From the NCBI GenBank assembly GCA_003244035.1, contig QHBV01000224.1, positions 5,575 through 14,352 on the forward strand: DNA of 8,778 nt, given 5' to 3'. The translations under genes and the position numbers were made by a program. The stretch is from Solirubrobacterales bacterium (GTDB taxonomy: Bacteria; Actinomycetota; Thermoleophilia; Solirubrobacterales; Solirubrobacteraceae). A model generated the notes under the pieces. The model searched no databases, was not told where the DNA came from, and saw only the letters and a list, made by a program, of their open reading frames with translations. Positions 4,827 through 8,778 of the stretch are shown piece by piece (the stretch's first letter is position 1; each line of letters opens with the position of its first letter).

Positions 4827-6293
4827 ATGAATACGCCCGCGGACCCGAACCGCATCGACGCCTACGTCTGGCGGATCAGCGCCGTGGTGATCGTCGGGTC
4901 GATCATGTCGATCCTCGACACCACGATCGTCAACGTCGCGCTCGCGACGCTGGGGCACAGGCTGCACTCGCCGATCGCCCAGATCCAGTGGGTGGTGACC
5001 GGCTACATGCTCGCGCTCGCAGCGGTGATCCCGATCACCGGGTGGGCGGCGCGCCGCTTCGGCGCCAAGCAGGTGTACCTGCTCTCGCTCGTGCTGTTCA
5101 CCGCCGGTTCGGCGCTGTGCGGCCTTGCCACTTCGGCCACGGAGCTGATCGTGTTCCGCGCGATCCAGGGAGTCGGCGGCGGGATGATCCTGCCGATCGG
5201 CCAGCTGATGATGGCCGATGCCGCGGGGCCCAAGCGGATGGGCCGCGTGATGAGCATCGTCGCCGTGCCGGCGATGCTCGCGCCGATCCTCGGCCCGACG
5301 ATCGGCGGGCTGATCCTCGACAACGCGAGCTGGCGCTGGATCTTCTACGTCAACGTGCCGATCGGGGTGATCGCGGTGCTGGCGGCGCTGCGAACGCTTC
5401 CCTGGCTGAAGGCCGGGGCGGCGGGGAGGCTCGACATCCGCGGCCTGGTGTTGATGGCGACCGGACTGCCGCTGCTGACCTATGGCCTGGCGGAGATCGG
5501 GATCACCGGCAGCTTCACGGCGGTCAAGGTCCTCGTCCCGTGCCTGGGCGGACTCGCGCTGGTCGCGGCGTTCGCCGTGCACGCGCTGCGCGTCCCGCTG
5601 CCGCTGCTCGACCTGCGCCTGTACCGCCGTCCGACCTTCGCCTCGGCCTCGTTTGCGATGTTCTGCCTCGGCGCGGCGCTGTTCGGCGGCATGATCCTGC
5701 TCCCGCTCTACTGGCAGGGGATCCGCCACGAGACCGTGCTCGACACCGGCTTGCTGACCGCGCCGATGGGGCTCGGCGCGGCGCTGGTGATGCCGCTGGC
5801 GGGAAAGCTGGCCGACCGCTGGGGCGGGGGGCCGCTGGCACTGTTTGGCGTGGTCGTGACCACACTGGCGACGATCCCCTTCGGTCTGATCGGTGCCCAC
5901 ACCTCGATCCTGTGGCTGTCGGTCGCGATGTTCGTGCGCGGCACGGGGATCGGCTTCGCGTTCATGCCGGTGATGGCGGCGGCGTTCGCCTCGCTGCAGC
6001 GCTCCGAGCTCGCCCACGCGACCCCGCAGCTGAACGTGCTCCAGCGCGTCGGCGGATCGATCGGCACCGCCGTGCTCGCGGTGGTGCTGCAGCGAGCGCT
6101 CACCGGCGTGCACACATTGGGCGGCGCGGCTTCCGCCTACGGGACCGCGTTCTGGGCAGCGACCGCGCTGACCGCGCTGGCGATCGTGCCCTGCATCATC
6201 CTGCTCCGCGCGGAGCGGGCGGCGCGAGCCGCCACGCGTGAGAAGGACCCCGGCGTCCCGGCGGAAGCGCTCGCGGAGGCGGTCACGGCGTGA
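4827..6293 (+). CDS. MFS multidrug:proton antiporter, DHA2 family (EmrB/QacA type)
   Basis: Inner-membrane efflux pump of 488 residues with the 14-helix DHA2 layout. Helix 1 has LDTTIVNVAL (30-39), the DHA2 signature with Asp31. Motif A is GWAARRFGAKQ (72-82), motif B RAIQGVGGGM (111-120) with the conserved Arg111, and antiporter motif C is PILGPTIGG (153-161), followed by WRWIFYVNVPIG (169-180). A second motif-A-like loop, GKLADRWGGG, follows at 326-335. The basic Ala/Glu-rich C-terminus is cytoplasmic. The substrate is unknown; family members export cationic dyes, antibiotics and other amphipathic compounds. ATG 4827 is chosen over 4797 because the upstream ATG lies inside the promoter. The stop codon overlaps the marR start by four bases (GTGA), so pump and regulator are translationally coupled. 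Confidence 0.93.
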   Translation: MNTPADPNRIDAYVWRISAVVIVGSIMSILDTTIVNVALATLGHRLHSPIAQIQWVVTGYMLALAAVIPITGWAARRFGAKQVYLLSLVLFTAGSALCGLATSATELIVFRAIQGVGGGMILPIGQLMMADAAGPKRMGRVMSIVAVPAMLAPILGPTIGGLILDNASWRWIFYVNVPIGVIAVLAALRTLPWLKAGAAGRLDIRGLVLMATGLPLLTYGLAEIGITGSFTAVKVLVPCLGGLALVAAFAVHALRVPLPLLDLRLYRRPTFASASFAMFCLGAALFGGMILLPLYWQGIRHETVLDTGLLTAPMGLGAALVMPLAGKLADRWGGGPLALFGVVVTTLATIPFGLIGAHTSILWLSVAMFVRGTGIGFAFMPVMAAAFASLQRSELAHATPQLNVLQRVGGSIGTAVLAVVLQRALTGVHTLGGAASAYGTAFWAATALTALAIVPCIILLRAERAARAATREKDPGVPAEALAEAVTA

Positions 6294-6811
6294 GTGCCGC
6301 CGAGCTCGATCACGCCGGCGAGCTCGACCCCGGCGGCGAGCGCGACCCCGCTACCGAAGTCGGCCGCGCGTTCAAGGCCGCGATCGCGGCACTGCGCCGG
6401 ATGCGCGGGCGCGAGACCCATCAGCACGACGGCGAGCTCGGAGACGCGCAGTACAGCCTGCTGTTCGGGCTGCGCGAGTGCAGCGAGCTGTCCTCGAGCG
6501 AGCTCGCGTGCGCCGCCCAGCTCAGCCCCCCAAGCGCCGCCGAGATGCTCGACGGACTAGCCGCCGCGGGGCTGGTCCAGCGTGTGCGCTCGGTGCGAGA
6601 CCGGCGCGTCGTGCTCACGTCGCTGACCGAGCGGGGGCGCGAGCTCGTCGAGCACCGCCGGGCGCGGATGGAGCCTCGCTACCGTGCTGCGATGTCCGGC
6701 TTCGACGATGAGCAGCTGCTGAGCGCCGCTGCCGTGCTGGACAGCCTCCGAGCGATGTTCGATCAGCTCGCCGACGAGCGGGTGCAGTCCAGCCGGCTCA
6801 GCCGCAGCTGA
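6290..6811 (+). CDS. MarR-family winged-helix transcriptional regulator
   Basis: A 173-residue DNA-binding protein, probably a dimeric repressor relieved by small-molecule ligands. The central winged helix-turn-helix is visible: SSSELACAAQL (68-78), recognition helix SPPSAAEMLDGLAAAGLVQRV (79-99), and the wing with SVRDRRVVLTSLTERG (101-116), which holds the conserved D-R and L-T-x-x-G pattern. Flanking helices would form the dimer interface. The first 22 residues are acidic and contain a loose triplet repeat (AELDH, GELDP, GERDP). Cys64 and Cys74 flank the turn before the DNA-reading part and could respond to oxidants or metals, but this is speculation. The GTG start overlaps the antiporter stop (GTGA), making control of that pump, and of its own synthesis, the obvious job. 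Confidence 0.9.
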   Translation: MSAAELDHAGELDPGGERDPATEVGRAFKAAIAALRRMRGRETHQHDGELGDAQYSLLFGLRECSELSSSELACAAQLSPPSAAEMLDGLAAAGLVQRVRSVRDRRVVLTSLTERGRELVEHRRARMEPRYRAAMSGFDDEQLLSAAAVLDSLRAMFDQLADERVQSSRLSRS

Positions 6812-6815
6812 GCCG
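6794..6815 (+). terminator. Perfect 9-bp hairpin over the marR stop codon, candidate terminator
   Basis: CGGCTCAGC (6794-6802) and GCTGAGCCG (6807-6815) form a perfect GC-rich 9-bp stem with a CGCA tetraloop. The marR TGA (6809-6811) lies within the right arm. No T-run follows, so it is not a classical intrinsic terminator, but T-less hairpins are used by high-GC actinobacteria. A second weak hairpin, GGGTT-CACA-AACCC, follows at 6824-6837. mRNA 3'-end protection is another possible role. Confidence 0.45.
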
Positions 6816-6912
6816 AGGGCTCAGGGTTCACAAACCCCCCGAGATTCACGCCCTTGCCCGCCCGCGGCTTGGTCAGACTCGGCCTGCTCGGCACAGCGTG
6901 TGCAAGGCGGAC

Positions 6913-6918
6913 GAGGAA
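6913..6918 (+). promoter_or_regulatory. Ribosome binding site of the FkbM methyltransferase gene
   Basis: GAGGAA lies eight bases before ATG 6927 and decides the start in favour of that codon over the in-frame GTG at 6900, which has no comparable site. Confidence 0.6.
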
Positions 6919-6926
6919 GTGCTTCC

Positions 6927-7805
6927 ATGCTCCGCGTGAGAGGCTCGGAGGCTCCGGCGCGATCTTCGCGCTCGCTTGTCACAGCCGTCCGCACCCGCGC
7001 GTTGTGGTTTCTGCTGCGGACTCGATCCACCGAACAGCTCCGCGCCCTGCAAGACTGCCCGGCGTGGGCACCGGTTGACCGGGCGCTGAGAAGCGGAGAG
7101 ATCCTTGTGCTGGGAGGGATGGTCCCGCGACTGCGGCTGTCTGGCCGGCACTTCGACTATTGCGGCGTGCTGGCCCGGTCGGTCCTCACCGGCCTGCACG
7201 AACCGATGGTCCAGGAGGCGCTGCGACGCACGGTTGCCCCCGGCGGTGTGGTGCTCGACCTTGGTGCCCATTTCGGCACGATCTCTCTGATCGCGGCGTG
7301 GCTCGTGGGTCCGCAGGGCACTGTCATCAGCGTCGAGCCGCAACCGGCATGCGTCGAGGGGATCGAGGCCGACGCCAGGTTGAACGGCTTTGCCCACATC
7401 AGAGTGATTCAGGCGGCCGTCGGCGCAGCCTCCGGAATGATTGAGGTCGTGCTCGCGGCCGATTCCGCGTGGACGATCTCCTCGAGCGTGGGTGAGCATC
7501 CGCTGGAGACGGGACGCGCCATGGTGCGTGCCGTCGCCGTGGACGACCTGATCGCCACCGGCGCGATCCCCCCGCCGGACGTCGTCAAGATCGACGTCGA
7601 GGGAAGCGAGGTTGACGTGATCGCCGGGATGGAGCGAACGCTCACCGAGACTCGCCCACGGCTGATCGCCGAGATGCACGACCGGACCAGCGCCTTCTCC
7701 CGCGCGCTCGAGCCGTTCCGTTACGAGATGGTCAACCTCGACGGCCCGGAGCCGATCGAGCAGGCGGGGCCCAACGTCCATCTCCTGGCCTCACCACTCA
7801 ACTGA
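6927..7805 (+). CDS. FkbM-family SAM-dependent methyltransferase
   Basis: A 292-residue class I methyltransferase. Motif I, VVLDLGAHFGTIS (108-120), binds S-adenosylmethionine; VEPQP (136-140) supplies the acidic residue after strand 2; RLNGFAHIRVIQAAVG (151-166) and the strand-4/loop hallmark DVVKIDVEGSEVDVIAGM (218-235) are typical of FkbM domains, as is the closing RPRLIAEMH (243-251). FkbM enzymes methylate hydroxyl groups on polyketides, sugars, glycans or glycolipids, so the acceptor here is unknown. The N-terminal 90 residues are basic and not recognised, apart from a hydrophobic patch ALWFLL (25-30). No glycosyltransferase or polyketide gene is in view; the downstream neighbour, 90 bases away, is an MmpL-type exporter, which would fit modification and export of an envelope lipid but does not prove it. 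The 115 bases before the gene show the marR hairpins and no convincing promoter. Confidence 0.88.
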   Translation: MLRVRGSEAPARSSRSLVTAVRTRALWFLLRTRSTEQLRALQDCPAWAPVDRALRSGEILVLGGMVPRLRLSGRHFDYCGVLARSVLTGLHEPMVQEALRRTVAPGGVVLDLGAHFGTISLIAAWLVGPQGTVISVEPQPACVEGIEADARLNGFAHIRVIQAAVGAASGMIEVVLAADSAWTISSSVGEHPLETGRAMVRAVAVDDLIATGAIPPPDVVKIDVEGSEVDVIAGMERTLTETRPRLIAEMHDRTSAFSRALEPFRYEMVNLDGPEPIEQAGPNVHLLASPLN

Positions 7806-7882
7806 GTGCGCAATCCACTTGACGCGGCATGCAACCTCGCGGGGGGCAAGATCCAGCCGATGTGACGGCGACCGCGAGCAGG

Positions 7883-7888
7883 TAGCCT
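7883..7888 (+). promoter_or_regulatory. Candidate -10 element for leaderless transcription of the MmpL gene
   Basis: TAGCCT ends seven bases before ATG 7896, the spacing typical of actinobacterial leaderless genes in which transcription begins at or next to the start codon. No good -35 box is seen. The hexamer also lies in a small inverted repeat, GCAGG-TAG-CCTGC (7878-7890). No Shine-Dalgarno competes with the leaderless reading. Confidence 0.4.
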
Positions 7889-7895
7889 GCCAGCG

Positions 7896-8778
7896 ATGCC
7901 AACCGGCGGGGACGACTCAGCCGGGGGCTCGAGCGCCGCGGCCCCCGGAGCCTTTCAGACTCTGGGGCGTGCGGTGGTTCGCTTCCGCTGGGCGGTGCTC
8001 GCCGTGTGGATCGCCGCGGCGGTCGTGGTCCCTGGAGCGCTGCCCACGCTCTCGAGCGCCGCCAAGAGCCAGAACACTTCGTTCCTGCCCTCGAGCACGC
8101 CGGTCGTGCGCGCCTCGAAGCTGGCGGCGCCCTTCGAGCGCCAGAACACCGCCAGCACGCTGCTCATCGCCGGGCGCTCGGGTGGTCCGCTGAGCGCAGC
8201 CGACGAGTCCTCGATCGCCACGGCGACGCGGGCCGTGGGCGCTGTGAGCGGGGTGCGCGACGTCCGTAGTGGCGAGCTCTCCCGCGACGGCTCCTCGCGG
8301 CTTGCAACCGTCGAGCTCAAGGGGGTCGGGGCGCGGTCCGGCGGCGGCAAGATGGTCTTCGATCAGATGCGGGGCGCGGTTCGGAGTGTCCACGCCCCCG
8401 CCGGTCTGCAGATCCACTTCGCCGGCGAGCTCGCGCAGTCGGTCGATGCCAACGCCAAGCAGAGCCACACCCAGAGCTTGACCGAGCTGCTGTCGGTGAT
8501 CTTCATCATCGCGCTACTGCTGGTGGTCTTCCGGGCGGTACTCGCCCCCTTGGTGACGCTCTTTCCCGCGGTGCTGGCCCTCCTCATCGCCGGGCCGCTG
8601 ATCGGCGAGGCGGCCAAGGCGGGACTCGAGGTCTCGACCTTCACGCAACTGATCCTGATCGTGATCGTGCTCGGGGCCGGGACCGACTACGGCCTGTTTC
8701 TGATCTTTCGCGTGCGCGAGGGCCTCGCCCACGGCGTGGAGCCACGCGAGGCGGTGATCGCCGCGGTCAGCCGCGTGG
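7896..8778 (+). CDS. MmpL-type RND transporter, 5' part (cut by window end)
   Basis: Proton-driven inner-membrane exporter of the MMPL/RND superfamily; the first 294 residues are visible of a protein that normally exceeds 700. A short Gly/Ser/Ala-rich cytoplasmic start leads to helix 1 (about 33-49, WAVLAVWIAAAVVVPGA). An extracytoplasmic porter domain follows (about 52-195, including SQNTSFLPSSTPVV and LQIHFAGELA), then helices 2-4: LLSVIFIIALLLVVF (198-212), a helix at 217-235, and QLILIVIVLGAGTDYGLFLI (251-270). GAGTDYGLFLIFR is the MmpL hallmark; Asp264-Tyr265 are half of the proton-relay pairs known from MmpL3, the partners lying in the missing C-terminal half. Substrates of relatives are lipids, glycolipids and siderophores; none can be assigned here. 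The start follows from the leaderless-type -10; the frame is open to the end of the window. Confidence 0.92.
   Translation, partial: MPTGGDDSAGGSSAAAPGAFQTLGRAVVRFRWAVLAVWIAAAVVVPGALPTLSSAAKSQNTSFLPSSTPVVRASKLAAPFERQNTASTLLIAGRSGGPLSAADESSIATATRAVGAVSGVRDVRSGELSRDGSSRLATVELKGVGARSGGGKMVFDQMRGAVRSVHAPAGLQIHFAGELAQSVDANAKQSHTQSLTELLSVIFIIALLLVVFRAVLAPLVTLFPAVLALLIAGPLIGEAAKAGLEVSTFTQLILIVIVLGAGTDYGLFLIFRVREGLAHGVEPREAVIAAVSRV

Noticed and set aside
4733..4855. N-terminal extension of the DEAD-box helicase to 4855
   Set aside because: The extra 41 residues overlap the antiporter promoter and start and have no family resemblance; MTTFADLPL is a typical helicase start.
4809..6113. 434-codon minus-strand open frame opposite the antiporter
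   Set aside because: Composition is His/Arg/Asp/Gln-rich with no motif; the plus strand has full DHA2 signatures across the same bases.
6873..7781. 302-codon minus-strand open frame opposite fkbM
   Set aside because: No recognisable domain, while the plus strand carries all FkbM motifs.
7819..7852. TTGACG (7819) as -35 box for the MmpL gene
   Set aside because: No TANNNT lies at 16-19 bases; the nearest A/T-containing hexamer is about 22 bases away.
7917..8468. 183-codon minus-strand open frame within the MmpL gene
   Set aside because: MmpL coding evidence on the plus strand is strong, and the antisense product has no domain.

Overview
This is chromosomal-looking DNA of very high GC content from a bacterium. 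The protein families and their wording (a DMT permease with a GSSLCWGVSDF start, an MmpL-type RND transporter, a small lipoprotein ending in a conserved Cys) best fit a deep-branching actinobacterium, perhaps Thermoleophilia/Solirubrobacterales. That placement is inference; there is no rRNA or other marker gene. I see no mobile element, CRISPR array, tRNA or phage gene, and no gene-free stretch above 300 bases.

Layout. Positions 1-719 (minus) hold a Fpg/MutM-type DNA glycosylase, cut by the window edge just before its zinc finger. A 17-base perfect-armed inverted repeat sits in the divergent gap to a small unknown alpha/beta protein (803-1120, plus) and a small lipoprotein (1145-1639, plus). 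Convergent with these is a minus-strand cluster read from 4732 down to 1656: a DEAD-box RNA helicase with a C-terminal DbpA-type RNA-binding domain, a cysteine/histidine-rich metallothionein-like protein, a cyclophilin-type prolyl isomerase, and a DMT/EamA permease that appears to start with CTG. The last three are tightly spaced (30 and 15 bases) and probably form one transcript.

Divergent from the helicase is a two-gene efflux operon (4827-6811, plus): a 14-helix DHA2-type drug:proton antiporter and, overlapping it by four bases, a MarR-family regulator. It has a textbook promoter (TTGACA, 17 bases, TAATCT) so close to the start that the mRNA is almost leaderless, and a 9-bp hairpin lies across the marR stop codon. 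An FkbM-family methyltransferase (6927-7805) and the first 294 codons of an MmpL-type RND transporter (from 7896, running off the end) follow.

The most interesting points are the metallothionein-like gene and the way first genes and internal genes seem to be translated. First genes have a TANNNT hexamer 7-15 bases before the ATG and little Shine-Dalgarno signal, while several downstream genes (metallothionein-like, eamA) and fkbM have a clear purine-rich ribosome site. Several starts given here therefore differ from the longest reading frame.
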